DNA of 34,973 bases from Rhizobium sp. (GCA_028290545.1 JAQGJP010000078.1:1-34973), one strand, 5' to 3'; numbered from the stretch's first letter, positions 7,998 through 16,378 are shown. The notes: generated by a model not told the origin, from the sequence alone. Translations and numbers: made by a program.

Positions 7998-9235
7998 GCC
8001 TTGTTCTCGATCAGACCGAGAATATCCTGCAGGCGGGTGAAGTTCTGCTGATAGACCTTGACCGCATTCTGGATTTCAGCTTCTGCACGGGGCAGGTCGT
8101 CATAGTCGGCCGACAGTTGCTTGATCATATAATCGTAGTCGATCGCGTCGATCGGCGTATGCCGGTGGGTGAGCTTGAGATCGTTCATGATGTACTCGGT
8201 CTTCGGCAGATAGGCGATCGCGAAGGTTGGCCGTCCCGCCATCATCGCGAAGATGCAGGAATGAAAGCGCGTGCCGAGAAAGACCTTCGAGCGGGCGATC
8301 AGCGCCCGCAGAATGTCAGGTTCGCGGCTGGTGGCGTCGATTATGACCGGCTGCTTCGCCTTCTTCTGGATCTCGTATGCGGTCGGCAGATCTTCCGAGA
8401 CCTGGTTGAAGATAACCGGCGTCAGGCCATAGGTGGCGCTCATATGGTCGGCAGCGCGGGCCACGGCCGTCGTGTAGCGGTCATAGGCGGCTCGGGGCTC
8501 CCTGGACTTCGGAAACGACCAGCCGACCACGGTCATGCCGAAGATCGGCTTTTCAGGTGCCACACCGATCTCGGAATAGAGGCGATCGACGAGTTCGCGG
8601 TTGTCCTCGACGCGATCGTTCCAGAAGGCGCTGTCGCCTGTCCGGTAGACGTTCTTTTCCGGCAGCTTCAGCTCATGGGCCAGAAAGTCCCAGCTATAGC
8701 TTTCGCGCGCGCAGAGAAACGGCACTTTTCCGAGCACATAACGGGCCACCGCGCGCGAAATCGGCCGCTCGATCGGGCCGACGCTTTGTGGTGCAAGGAT
8801 CACTGTCTTGCCCAGGATCGTGCCGAGATGGATGTGCAGGAGCGCGATGAAATAAGCGAAATTGGTGTCGTGGATATAGCCGCCCGGCGCCGAGATCACC
8901 ACATCGCTGTCGCGGATCGCCTTGAAGGTTTCGCGCTGTCTTGCGGGCATGAGATTCGCAAGGCCGAGCCATGGAACGTAGGCGCTGATCCAGGCGGCGA
9001 TCAGATAGACCAGCGATTTCAGGCGATTGACGGCGCCCCCGCCGCCGGTATTGCCGATCCGCTCCGACCAGGCGACATTCGGGTGGACGGCGAGCGCATC
9101 GCCAATGCCTTCGAACACCGCGCCGGCGATCTGCGCATCCGGAAACCTGGCGCGGATCTCGTGAATGCACTCATCGAGCAGTACCGAGTCACCACGGTTC
9201 GAGCGGCCGAACGCGTTGACGATCATGAATTTCAT
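7994..9235 (-). CDS. Polysaccharide pyruvyltransferase family protein
   Basis: A 413-residue member of the PS_pyruv_trans (WcaK/CsaB/ExoV) family, which transfers pyruvate from phosphoenolpyruvate to a sugar as a ketal and adds negative charge to the polymer. The N-terminus MIVNAFGRSNRGDSVLLDECIHEI is the family opening. VVISAPGGYIHDTNFAYF contains the glycine-rich substrate loop, and the C-terminal half shows KVFLGTRFHSCIFAMMAGRPTFAIAY, the conserved R-H-S/A segment. Some family members carry out related reactions or act only on lipid-linked sugars, so the exact product is inferred from its place in an EPS operon. It follows the polymerase gene by 75 bases and overlaps the next gene by four. 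Confidence 0.9.
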   Translation of the reverse strand: MKFMIVNAFGRSNRGDSVLLDECIHEIRARFPDAQIAGAVFEGIGDALAVHPNVAWSERIGNTGGGGAVNRLKSLVYLIAAWISAYVPWLGLANLMPARQRETFKAIRDSDVVISAPGGYIHDTNFAYFIALLHIHLGTILGKTVILAPQSVGPIERPISRAVARYVLGKVPFLCARESYSWDFLAHELKLPEKNVYRTGDSAFWNDRVEDNRELVDRLYSEIGVAPEKPIFGMTVVGWSFPKSREPRAAYDRYTTAVARAADHMSATYGLTPVIFNQVSEDLPTAYEIQKKAKQPVIIDATSREPDILRALIARSKVFLGTRFHSCIFAMMAGRPTFAIAYLPKTEYIMNDLKLTHRHTPIDAIDYDYMIKQLSADYDDLPRAEAEIQNAVKVYQQNFTRLQDILGLIENKA

Positions 9236-9310
9236 CTGGCTCTCCGGTAGGGACGGTCAGGGCTCTCAAAGCCGGAAATTGTGCGGGAAATAAGGTGGCT
9301 TGAAATGAAC

Positions 9311-10657
9311 TCAACTCCTGCCAGACGGTATGAACCCGGTCAAAGCGGGTGAGGCGACGCGGTTAACGCAGGGTGCGGCTTGTCTCGCGCGCATGAAGCA
9401 CAGCATGCCGAGGAAGGCCGGCCAGAGCGGATTGGCGATCAGGAAATTCGAGGCAGGGAAGGCAAAGACGAAATTGTAGAAAAGATAGAAGTAGAAGAAC
9501 ATAGAGGCGCTGGTCAGCCGCCCCATGCCGAGATCGGTCGCGAACATCCAGATCAGGCCACCGCCGAAAGCCGCCAGAATGGCAAGTCCCACCAGCCCGA
9601 ATTTGTGGAACACTGCAAAATGCAGGAAGTGGATGTTGTGGACTTCCGTGGCGCCGAGCAATGCGTGCTGTCCCGGCGTCTTGTCGGCGGCGCCGGTCAT
9701 ATCGACGGTGCGGCCCAACCCCTTGCCGAACAGCCATTCGGCGTCGGTGGCGTCCTGATAATCCTCCATCACCTTCTGGCCTTCATAAACCCGCTGATAG
9801 GACGATGTGTGGTTGTAGATGTCGTCGCCCTTCATCAGCAGGATGGCTTCCTTGATGTTGCGGGGCAGGTCGTCGACCACTGCGTCATCAAGCGACAGCG
9901 CGTAAAGCAGCCCGCCGATGGTGGCGAAGATCAGGAAGAACAACATGACCAGATGTTTGCGATAGAGCATGTAGAGGAGACCGACCGCGCCAACCGCGAG
10001 GATCGACGCACGGTTGATCTCCACCTGTACGAAACCGTCGTTCGAGCCGAGATGGATGCAGAGATAGAGCAGCATTCCCAGCGCCTTGTCGATCATGCTG
10101 CTCCGCAGCAGAATGGCATAGAGCGCGATCACCTCGAACAGGACATACTGATAGTCGTTGTCCTTGTTGAAGATGGAAATGAACGCGAAGAACAGCACCA
10201 GCGCCAGGAAGGGCAGGGAGAACAGCGTCTTCACCACGCTCTCCGCCGATAGCGTGGTGCGCGGGTTGCGGAAGAACTGGAAGGCCAGCACGCCGGTGAT
10301 AAGATAGAGCGTCCAGCCGATAATGTACTGGGAGGCATTGTGGTTGGAGATGCCGGCAACCACGGACATGAAGAGGGCGGACAGCACGACGATCGCCAGC
10401 GGATGCGGAATCGCAAATCGAAACGCCACCCGGTTGAAAACCAACCCCAGTGCGATGAATCCCAGAGCATAAAGATAGGTCACGGCGCTGAGATAGGGAG
10501 CCTTGGCGAAGCCGACGATGCCGATGATATGTTCAAGGCCGATGGACGTGGCGGCATAGACGAGGATGAAGCCGGCCAGGAACATGCCAAACGCATCCAT
10601 CCGCGTCGGACATTGGGCCGGGCGGACGGATTGCGCTTCAATCGGGAGCATGGCCAT
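9311..10657 (-). CDS. Wzy-like polysaccharide polymerase / O-antigen ligase family membrane protein
   Basis: A 448-residue polytopic inner-membrane protein with about ten hydrophobic segments, for example FGMFLAGFILVYAATSIGL near 24-42 and LAIVVLSALFMSVVAGIS. A long periplasmic loop is rich in charged and aromatic residues (roughly 265-335, NHTSSYQRVYEG). This is the topology of Wzy polymerases and O-antigen ligases, whose sequences are poorly conserved, so the assignment rests on topology plus its position between a flippase and transferases. It would join repeat units on the periplasmic face. Its ATG lies inside the end of the flippase gene (20-base overlap). A second in-frame ATG two codons on (10651) is equally possible. 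Confidence 0.82.
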   Translation of the reverse strand: MAMLPIEAQSVRPAQCPTRMDAFGMFLAGFILVYAATSIGLEHIIGIVGFAKAPYLSAVTYLYALGFIALGLVFNRVAFRFAIPHPLAIVVLSALFMSVVAGISNHNASQYIIGWTLYLITGVLAFQFFRNPRTTLSAESVVKTLFSLPFLALVLFFAFISIFNKDNDYQYVLFEVIALYAILLRSSMIDKALGMLLYLCIHLGSNDGFVQVEINRASILAVGAVGLLYMLYRKHLVMLFFLIFATIGGLLYALSLDDAVVDDLPRNIKEAILLMKGDDIYNHTSSYQRVYEGQKVMEDYQDATDAEWLFGKGLGRTVDMTGAADKTPGQHALLGATEVHNIHFLHFAVFHKFGLVGLAILAAFGGGLIWMFATDLGMGRLTSASMFFYFYLFYNFVFAFPASNFLIANPLWPAFLGMLCFMRARQAAPCVNRVASPALTGFIPSGRS

Positions 10658-11927
10658 GGCGGGCGAGATTCCTCTTGAGCCAAAAATACGATAGCGAGAT
10701 CACAATCGCATGCGAAACGAGATCGCTGAGAATGAACACATGCGAACCGGCATACCGGGCAAACACATAGGCAAAACCGATCGCCACGATCACCGCGATG
10801 ATACGGGCGACAGCGGCGGAATGGAAGAGATTGCGCGCAAACATTGCCTGCACCAGCGATTGGCCCACAGCTTCGGTTAGGATCGTCACGCAAAAGATGG
10901 CCAGGAATGCCCAGGCCTGTTCGGTGAAGCCGTCGAATATCGACATGATGACAAGGCTGGCGACGAATATGCTGCCCGTCATAGCCGCTGCGATCGCAAA
11001 GCTGATCTTCTGGATTCCGACAAGAGGAGCAATGCCGATGGCCGGATCGGCAGCAACGGCCTGCACCATGCGCGGAAACTCGATTCTGCGGGCAAAGCCG
11101 GATATCTGGCTGGCGGCGCCGACGATCTGCTTGGCATAGACGAGCATGGCAGTCGCGGTCGCGCCGAGGAAGATGGAGGCGATGGCGAGCTGCGCGCGGA
11201 AATACAGTTGGCCGGGCGCCAGACCCGCCAGCATCGATGTCTCTTCGATGAAAGCCTTGCGAATGCCGGCAGACGTCGGGCGCTCGCAGCGCGGCCGCCA
11301 GCCCAGAAGCCCGAGGGCGCTGAACTGGATGAACACTGTCAGCGCATAGCCGATGCTGAGCGCACCGCCAGTCAGCAGGCCGGCGGTCGCCGGGATGGCA
11401 TTGAGCGAAACGACCAGGCCGATGGCGGATGCGACATAAGCGATGGAGCCGGTGATGCCGCTGATCCCGCTCTTCTGCAGCCCGTCGAGAAATCCCGCGC
11501 CGTTGAACGCCCAGATCAGCAGTGCCGGCAGCATGCCGATGAGATAGTTGGCGGAAAAATCCGGCAGGTCGACAATCGAATGGAAAACCACAAGGCCGGC
11601 GATGAGCACTATGGCCACGGTCAGGCGATAGACCGTGGTTTCCCAGTAGACGCGCCAGAGATCGCGCTCATTGCCTTGCGATACCAGAAGCCGGGCGATC
11701 TGTGCCGACAGGATCGTCAGCGATCCCGCCTCCACTGCAATGATGCCAAGCATGGCGAAGGAGAAATGGATACCGAACTGCGCGAGCAGTTCGGTTCGGC
11801 CGGTGACGACCAGATAGGTCTGCGCGAGAAATATCGAACCTTGCCCGATGCCGAAGCCGCCGATCAGCATGGCCAAATTGACAAGGCGCCGAAAGGCGCC
11901 TTGATCTCGAACTTCCGGTGATTTCAT
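10638..11927 (-). CDS. Polysaccharide flippase (Wzx-like, MOP superfamily)
   Basis: A 429-residue integral membrane protein with about twelve hydrophobic segments and short loops, for example LVNLAMLIGGFGIGQGSIFLAQTYLVV near the N-terminus. This is the pattern of Wzx/MATE-type flippases that move undecaprenyl-diphosphate-linked repeat units across the inner membrane. Family sequences diverge strongly, so the call comes from topology, length and operon position. It starts three bases after the end of the WcaI-like glycosyltransferase gene and its last 20 bases overlap the polymerase gene, which suggests tight co-expression. Confidence 0.85.
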   Translation of the reverse strand: MKSPEVRDQGAFRRLVNLAMLIGGFGIGQGSIFLAQTYLVVTGRTELLAQFGIHFSFAMLGIIAVEAGSLTILSAQIARLLVSQGNERDLWRVYWETTVYRLTVAIVLIAGLVVFHSIVDLPDFSANYLIGMLPALLIWAFNGAGFLDGLQKSGISGITGSIAYVASAIGLVVSLNAIPATAGLLTGGALSIGYALTVFIQFSALGLLGWRPRCERPTSAGIRKAFIEETSMLAGLAPGQLYFRAQLAIASIFLGATATAMLVYAKQIVGAASQISGFARRIEFPRMVQAVAADPAIGIAPLVGIQKISFAIAAAMTGSIFVASLVIMSIFDGFTEQAWAFLAIFCVTILTEAVGQSLVQAMFARNLFHSAAVARIIAVIVAIGFAYVFARYAGSHVFILSDLVSHAIVISLSYFWLKRNLARHGHAPD

Positions 11928-11930
11928 TGC

Positions 11931-13211
11931 TTAGCCGGCGAAGGCATGGATGAATGAAATGCATCCATCATGCTTGGACAGCTTGCGCGAAAGGTCGGCG
12001 CGACGGTCCTTGTATTCCTCGCGGTCGCCCTTGGAGGCATTCTGGATCGCCTTCGCGAGCGCATCGGAATCGCCCGGAGGGGTGATCAGCGCGCTATCGC
12101 CGAGGAAGTTTGCAAGTTCTGTACCGAGGTCAGCCGTCACCACGACCGGCGCGCCGGAGGCCAGCATGCCACCGAGCTTGGACGGCAGAACGAGGTCCGC
12201 GGCACCACGATCCTGCGGCAGCGCATGAAGGTTGGCCAGATTCATGAACTCGTTGAACTTCTCATACGGCTGGAACGGCAGGAAGTTGACATTTGCCAGA
12301 TGGCCATATTTCGCCGCCAGCGTCTTCTTCGCCGGACCTTCGCCTGCAATCACGAACTTGATTTTCTTCTGGCTGTCTTCCAGCTTCCGGGCTGCTTCGA
12401 GCAGCGTGTCGAGACCCTGCTTGGCGCCGATATTGCCGGAATAGAGCACGATATAATCGTCATCCGCGTAGCCCAGTTCCTTGCGGTAGTCGGATGTCCG
12501 ACCGAGCGGGTAGATGTGTTCGAGATCGACCCAGTTGCGGACGATGGCGACCTGGGCGGGATTGCCGGTCTTCTCCGCCAGTTTCTGTGCCATGCGGTCG
12601 GAGATGGTGATGATGCGATCAAATCCCTTCAGCGTCAGCTTCTCGAACAGGAACGCCGCTTTTTTCACGAACTCGATCGATTTCAGATGACCGACCGCGA
12701 AGGCCGCATCCACCTCGAGATCCTGCACATGAAGGACCGTACGGGCACCGACAGCCTTGGCGGCCAGAATTGCGAGCGGAGCCGCAAACAATGTCGGCTC
12801 GACGCAAATCACGAAATCCGGACGCTGGCGCACAATCTGCCAGAGCACGACCGGAGCAGACGTCACAGCAAAGCTCATCGGCGCGATCAGGCGCCATATG
12901 CCGCCCATGTTTTCCTTGAGAAAAAGCGGCACGCGAAAGACGCTCACACCGTTTTTCTTCTCAGAGGAGTAGGCGTTCTTGTAGCCGTCCTTCACCGCCC
13001 AGCCTGGATAGTGGGGAGGCGTCGTGACCACAGTCACTTCTGCCTTTTGACCGTTGAGATATTCTGCGATTTCGCCGGTGTATTTTCCCACGCCAGCGAT
13101 CTCCGGCGAGAAGTTCATTCCGTATACGATGACGCGCTTGCCTTCGATGCTTGGCGTCTCGGGGGCACCCGGGGAATCTTCAGTCCGGCTTATTGGGGCA
13201 TTCATATTCAT
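11931..13211 (-). CDS. WcaI-like glycosyltransferase, family 4
   Basis: A 426-residue GT-B transferase, first gene of the minus-strand EPS operon. The features are those of the colanic-acid WcaI group: the N-terminal VIVYGMNFSPEIAGVGKYTGEIAEYL, then VTVVTTPPHYPGW, then VLHVQDLEVDAAF, and in the second domain VLYSGNIGAKQGLDTLLEAA and VIAGEGP. The usual E-x7-E region is replaced by LPSKLGGMLASGAPVV, as is common in WcaI-like proteins. It presumably adds a sugar to the growing lipid-linked unit; which sugar is unknown. The ATG at 13211 is used, with another in-frame ATG two codons later. The long upstream non-coding region is presumably its promoter and operator area. Confidence 0.9.
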   Translation of the reverse strand: MNMNAPISRTEDSPGAPETPSIEGKRVIVYGMNFSPEIAGVGKYTGEIAEYLNGQKAEVTVVTTPPHYPGWAVKDGYKNAYSSEKKNGVSVFRVPLFLKENMGGIWRLIAPMSFAVTSAPVVLWQIVRQRPDFVICVEPTLFAAPLAILAAKAVGARTVLHVQDLEVDAAFAVGHLKSIEFVKKAAFLFEKLTLKGFDRIITISDRMAQKLAEKTGNPAQVAIVRNWVDLEHIYPLGRTSDYRKELGYADDDYIVLYSGNIGAKQGLDTLLEAARKLEDSQKKIKFVIAGEGPAKKTLAAKYGHLANVNFLPFQPYEKFNEFMNLANLHALPQDRGAADLVLPSKLGGMLASGAPVVVTADLGTELANFLGDSALITPPGDSDALAKAIQNASKGDREEYKDRRADLSRKLSKHDGCISFIHAFAG

Positions 13212-13253
13212 TTTCTCTAGTACCCGTTCTACGGAAGTGCAGGAAATCAGTTT

Positions 13254-13265
13254 TGATCGCGATCA
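13254..13265. repeat. 12-bp perfect palindrome upstream of the EPS operon
   Basis: TGATCGCGATCA lies 43 bases before the ATG of the first EPS gene, in its leader or core promoter. This is a plausible place for a repressor site. Confidence 0.5.
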
Positions 13266-13488
13266 GCGACGGCAGGACGTGAGAAAGATTTGAGTCATAT
13301 TTTACCGAACATAACGCACCGCTATAGGTAAGGTTCCACGCTCCGGATTTCGCTCCGAGACGGCCAAAATTGGTGAAGAAGATAGAGTTAGAGAGAACAC
13401 GAGGGCTTCCATTTCAGTCAAGATTTCGCGCGACTTTTCACATGTTTATTTCGACGAACACAGTCATTGACCGGTATCTTTCAAAAAC

Positions 13489-13506
13489 TGGCCCAAATTT
13501 GGGCCA
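13489..13506. repeat. 18-bp perfect palindrome, EPS upstream region
   Basis: TGGCCCAAATTTGGGCCA is self-complementary over all 18 bases and overlaps the 8-base palindrome CACATGTG at 13505-13512. It has no loop and no T-tail, so a dimeric-protein binding site is more likely than a terminator. Confidence 0.6.
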
Positions 13507-13546
13507 CATGTGAGCTTTTCCCGGTTTTTACCGTGCCGTAACCGGC

Positions 13547-13560
13547 TCGCAGGCCTGCGA
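13547..13560. repeat. 14-bp perfect palindrome, EPS upstream region
   Basis: TCGCAGGCCTGCGA is self-complementary and is flanked one base out by a further GG/CC pair. Its centre is 56 bp from the centre of the 18-bp palindrome. Confidence 0.5.
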
Positions 13561-13902
13561 ACCAGGTCCAAAGCGCGTGAAAACTGGAACAACAAATCGC
13601 CGATCTCACCCAAGCGCGAGCAGCCGAATCTGGGGTAAATTTTAGCGAAGAGGCATCCCGTTTCACATTTACGTGAGAAGCAGGTTTTGCGCAATAATCA
13701 GGCGAAAAAAATTAACGATAACAATATCGGCCTGAAGCGGATGGCATTCCCGAAAAATTATCGTTTCAACCGGTTGCGGAGCAATCGCGATTGTGCCCGA
13801 CAGCCGCCATTGAATTGCCCGGTTTGGCACCCATATCTTGGTTGTCGGCCGAGAGAGCCGGCTATTTTGTGCACCGATCAACCAGTCAAAGGAGGGAGAG
13901 AT

Positions 13903-14001
13903 ATGTTGAATATCGACCGCGTGGGTTCCCGGCACCTTATTGGCGGGCGTATTGCGTTTCGCGGCCGAATGGCAGGCCGTTGCCTCATTGGGCTGAATTA
14001 A
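13903..14001 (+). CDS. Possible 32-residue small protein
   Basis: I do not recognise this peptide. The case for it is the textbook ribosome-binding site: AAAGGAGGG lies 8 bases before the ATG. The predicted product is basic (several Arg, net positive), has alternating Gly, Ile and Leu, and contains one Cys. It would be the first gene of a plus-strand unit with the 62-residue gene 75 bases downstream and a strong terminator after that. The 75-base spacer contains a possible CCCGC/GCGGG hairpin. It could equally be a leader peptide, or a chance frame. Confidence 0.4.
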   Translation: MLNIDRVGSRHLIGGRIAFRGRMAGRCLIGLN

Positions 14002-14076
14002 CCCTCAGTTCGCTGCAATCTTAAAACCAAGTTTTTGGACTGACCCCGCGGGACAGCGGGAGACAGGGGATCTGTA

Positions 14077-14265
14077 ATGACTAACCAGGTCATTGAATAT
14101 GCCGGGCAGCCGGTTGGCATCGCCGTACCTGAAAACGGCAACCTGAAATTTATTGCGGTGAAGTTCCATGTCATGGAGCTTGATAACCACGTGTATCCGT
14201 CGGTGGCTGCGGTGCAGCATGCCATTCGCACGTTGGCCTCGCATGGGCCGCATGCCGGGGCATAG
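14077..14265 (+). CDS. Small conserved-looking hypothetical protein (62 aa)
   Basis: I cannot name a family. AGGGGA sits six bases before the ATG, third codon positions are GC-rich as in the neighbouring genes, and a perfect 13-bp terminator begins 21 bases after the stop, so the gene is very probably real. The product is soluble, with no signal peptide or membrane segment. A predicted beta-rich first half (VIEYAGQPVGIAVP, LKFIAVKFHVMEL) is followed by a helix (VAAVQHAIRTLASH) and a His-containing tail. It stands between the EPS regulatory region and the RTX dehydrogenase, and no function can be inferred from that. Confidence 0.72.
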   Translation: MTNQVIEYAGQPVGIAVPENGNLKFIAVKFHVMELDNHVYPSVAAVQHAIRTLASHGPHAGA

Positions 14266-14286
14266 ATCAACATTGCTGCAAACAGT

Positions 14287-14319
14287 AAAAAACCGCCGGT
14301 TCCGCCCGGCGGTTTTTTT
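14287..14319 (+). terminator. Strong Rho-independent terminator after the small-gene unit
   Basis: A 13-bp perfect stem (14287-14299 with 14306-14318) has a 6-base loop and a seven-T tail, 21 bases after the stop at 14265. The A-run on the left arm makes it potentially bidirectional. Confidence 0.95.
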
Positions 14320-14435
14320 GTGGCCTGAGGTCCGCCTGTCAGTCCCGACATGGTCGTTCGAAATGGACGCTCTTGTGTTTGCCATAAAGTGGGCGCCTCT
14401 TTCGCGTCATTGGCTTGCAACAGGAGGACTTGTGC

Positions 14436-16148
14436 ATGGTGAAGAAAAAGGGAACCAACGCGGCTGACCAGCTGACTGGCTCCAGCTCCACGGATATCCT
14501 GATCGGCCTTGGCGGCCAGGATACGATCAGGAGTTTCGGCGCGAGCGACACCATTTCCGGTGGCGATGGCAAGGACAAACTTTTCGGGGGCGACGGAAGC
14601 GACATCCTCTATGGGCACAGCAGCGCTGACCTTCATCAGAGCGAAAGCCTCATCCAGTCAACGAAAATTGCCAATATCGGCGATGGTGCGGTCGAAATCA
14701 CAATCGCGCCGGGCGACAACGGCTTTCTCTATGGACTGGCCAAGGACAGCGGCATCATCTACCGCATAGATAGCGCGACAGGCAACAAGACCAAATTCCT
14801 GGATGTGCCGGATGCAGAGATCGGAGAAGGCGGAGAGCGCGGGGTGCTCGGCGTTACCTTCGATCCAGACTATGCCGCGACCGGGCGATTCTTCGTTTAC
14901 ATGACCAATGCCGAGGGTAATATCGAAATTCGCGAATATGCCCGATCCGGGGGTAATGACGGCAAGGCCGATCCGCAGCCGGTCAAGGCGATACTGAATA
15001 TACCCCATCCCGACCTGGTAAACCACAATGGTGGCTCGATGGCTTTCGGTCCCGATGGATATCTTTATATCGGCACGGGTGATGGCGGCGGCCGTGGCGA
15101 TCCGTTTGGAAACGCCCAGGACAAGGATGCGCTGCTCGGCAAGATCCTCAGAATCGATATCAATGGCGACGATTTCCTCGGAAATGACACCAGGAATTAT
15201 GCGATTCCCGAGGACAACGCCTTCGTCGGCAAGGCGGGAGCGGATGAAATCTGGGCGCTCGGGATGCGCAATCCCTGGCGATTCTCCTTCGACACCGCCG
15301 GTGAAGGCAAAGGCGACTTCTACATTGGCGATGTCGGCCAGGATCAATGGGAGGAGGTCAACTACGTCAGCGACGGCTCGGACAGCGGGATGAACTTCGG
15401 CTGGAACTACCGCGAGGGCCCTGATCCGTTCACAGGCAACCCGCCGAACCCCAACGCCTTTACCGATCCCGTCTTCAGCTACTCCCACAACGGTGGCCAC
15501 GCCGCGATCAGCGGCGGCGAAGTCTACCATGGCAAAGGCGGGCTCGACGGCGTCTATATCTTTTCCGATTTCGTTTCAGGCGAACTCTACACGCTGCGCA
15601 TGGTCAACGGCAAGGCCGTGGACGCCACCGCGCGGGCCAGCCAGGTGCGAGGTGATGAACTCAACAATGTCACCGACTACGGCACAGACCAGCACGGCAA
15701 TCTCTATGCCGTCAGCCTCGACGGGCGAATCATGCTGATCACGCCGGGCAAAGGTGCGGGCGATGGCGCCGATCAACTGCATGGCGGCTCGGGCGATGAC
15801 AAGATCTATGGCGGCGCTGGCAATGACCGGCTTTTCGGCGATGCCGGCGCCGACCTGCTGGACGGAGGTATCGGCAACGACCGACTTGCCGGCGGCGCCG
15901 GAGAGGACCTATTCGTTTTCAGGACGGGGACCGGCCGCGACACGATCGTCGATTTCGACGCCCAGGGAAATGGTCACGATGTCATCGATCTCAGCCGCCT
16001 GGCCGGTATTGCCGATTTCGCCGACCTTAAGGCAAATCACATGACGGAGGAGGGCGAAAATGTGGTTATCCAGAGCGGCGGGAACCGCATCACTCTGGCA
16101 CACGTTTCGATGCAAGAAATCAACAGTCAGAACTTTGATTTTGGCTGA
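14436..16148 (+). CDS. Secreted PQQ-dependent sugar dehydrogenase (GSDH domain) with RTX calcium-binding repeats at both ends
   Basis: A 570-residue protein. An RTX-like block (GLGGQD, SGGDGKDKL, GGDGSDILYG) spans about 24-60. A six-bladed GSDH beta-propeller covers roughly 75-440. Canonical RTX nonapeptides (GGSGDDKIY, GGAGNDRLF, GGIGNDRLA) start at 450, and a C-terminal module of about 75 residues closes the protein. In the propeller, NHNGGSMAFGPDGYLYIGTG places His197 where soluble glucose dehydrogenase has its catalytic His144, and ALGMRNPWRFSFD supplies the PQQ-binding Arg (Arg278). It would oxidise an aldose outside the cell using PQQ and calcium. There is no Sec signal; RTX repeats and the tail indicate type I secretion. 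The ATG at 14436 is chosen because AGGAGG lies 8 bases upstream. No terminator is seen after it. Confidence 0.92.
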   Translation: MVKKKGTNAADQLTGSSSTDILIGLGGQDTIRSFGASDTISGGDGKDKLFGGDGSDILYGHSSADLHQSESLIQSTKIANIGDGAVEITIAPGDNGFLYGLAKDSGIIYRIDSATGNKTKFLDVPDAEIGEGGERGVLGVTFDPDYAATGRFFVYMTNAEGNIEIREYARSGGNDGKADPQPVKAILNIPHPDLVNHNGGSMAFGPDGYLYIGTGDGGGRGDPFGNAQDKDALLGKILRIDINGDDFLGNDTRNYAIPEDNAFVGKAGADEIWALGMRNPWRFSFDTAGEGKGDFYIGDVGQDQWEEVNYVSDGSDSGMNFGWNYREGPDPFTGNPPNPNAFTDPVFSYSHNGGHAAISGGEVYHGKGGLDGVYIFSDFVSGELYTLRMVNGKAVDATARASQVRGDELNNVTDYGTDQHGNLYAVSLDGRIMLITPGKGAGDGADQLHGGSGDDKIYGGAGNDRLFGDAGADLLDGGIGNDRLAGGAGEDLFVFRTGTGRDTIVDFDAQGNGHDVIDLSRLAGIADFADLKANHMTEEGENVVIQSGGNRITLAHVSMQEINSQNFDFG

Positions 16149-16378
16149 ACGGGGCTGATAGGCCGAAAACTATTTACAAAACGTTGAATTCTTGTCATGT
16201 GGCACCGCTATGTATTGTGGCCGGATCGAGGCGGTGTGCCATTTTTGCTGCATCTGCATCAATATTTGTGTGTGTCGAACGACCGCTTTCCGATTGTCCA
16301 GCCTCGCGGAAGGCTTGACGGTTATAATGTTGTCATGAACCTTGGGCTGTACCCGAGGCACTCGGGGGCTATCGCTCT

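Larger units (their letters stand above)
13212..13902. other. Palindrome-rich regulatory region between the EPS operon and the small-gene unit
   Basis: About 690 bases with no credible gene. Open frames here lack ribosome-binding sites and family character, and the base composition is lower in GC than the flanks. The stretch holds three perfect palindromes listed separately (13254-13265, 13489-13506, 13547-13560). It must contain the minus-strand EPS promoter and the plus-strand promoter for the small genes from 13903, but I see no convincing -35/-10 pair on either strand. Confidence 0.6.

Noticed and set aside
7607..9250. 547-codon plus-strand frame opposite the pyruvyltransferase and glycosyltransferase genes
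   Set aside because: A shadow of two well-identified minus-strand genes; the translation is Arg/Asp-rich with no motif.
13825..13841. Sigma-54-like TGGCAC ... TTGG upstream of the small-gene unit
   Set aside because: The gap between the GG and the TTG element is two bases too long and the GC of the -12 element is missing.
13464..13935. Minus-strand frames in the EPS upstream region (76 and 88 codons)
   Set aside because: No ribosome-binding sites, no family character, and they run across palindromic regulatory DNA.
16141..16172. Imperfect inverted repeat (TTTTGGC ... GGCCGAAAA) after the RTX dehydrogenase
   Set aside because: Mismatched stem with a long loop and no clear T-tail, so a terminator call is not justified.
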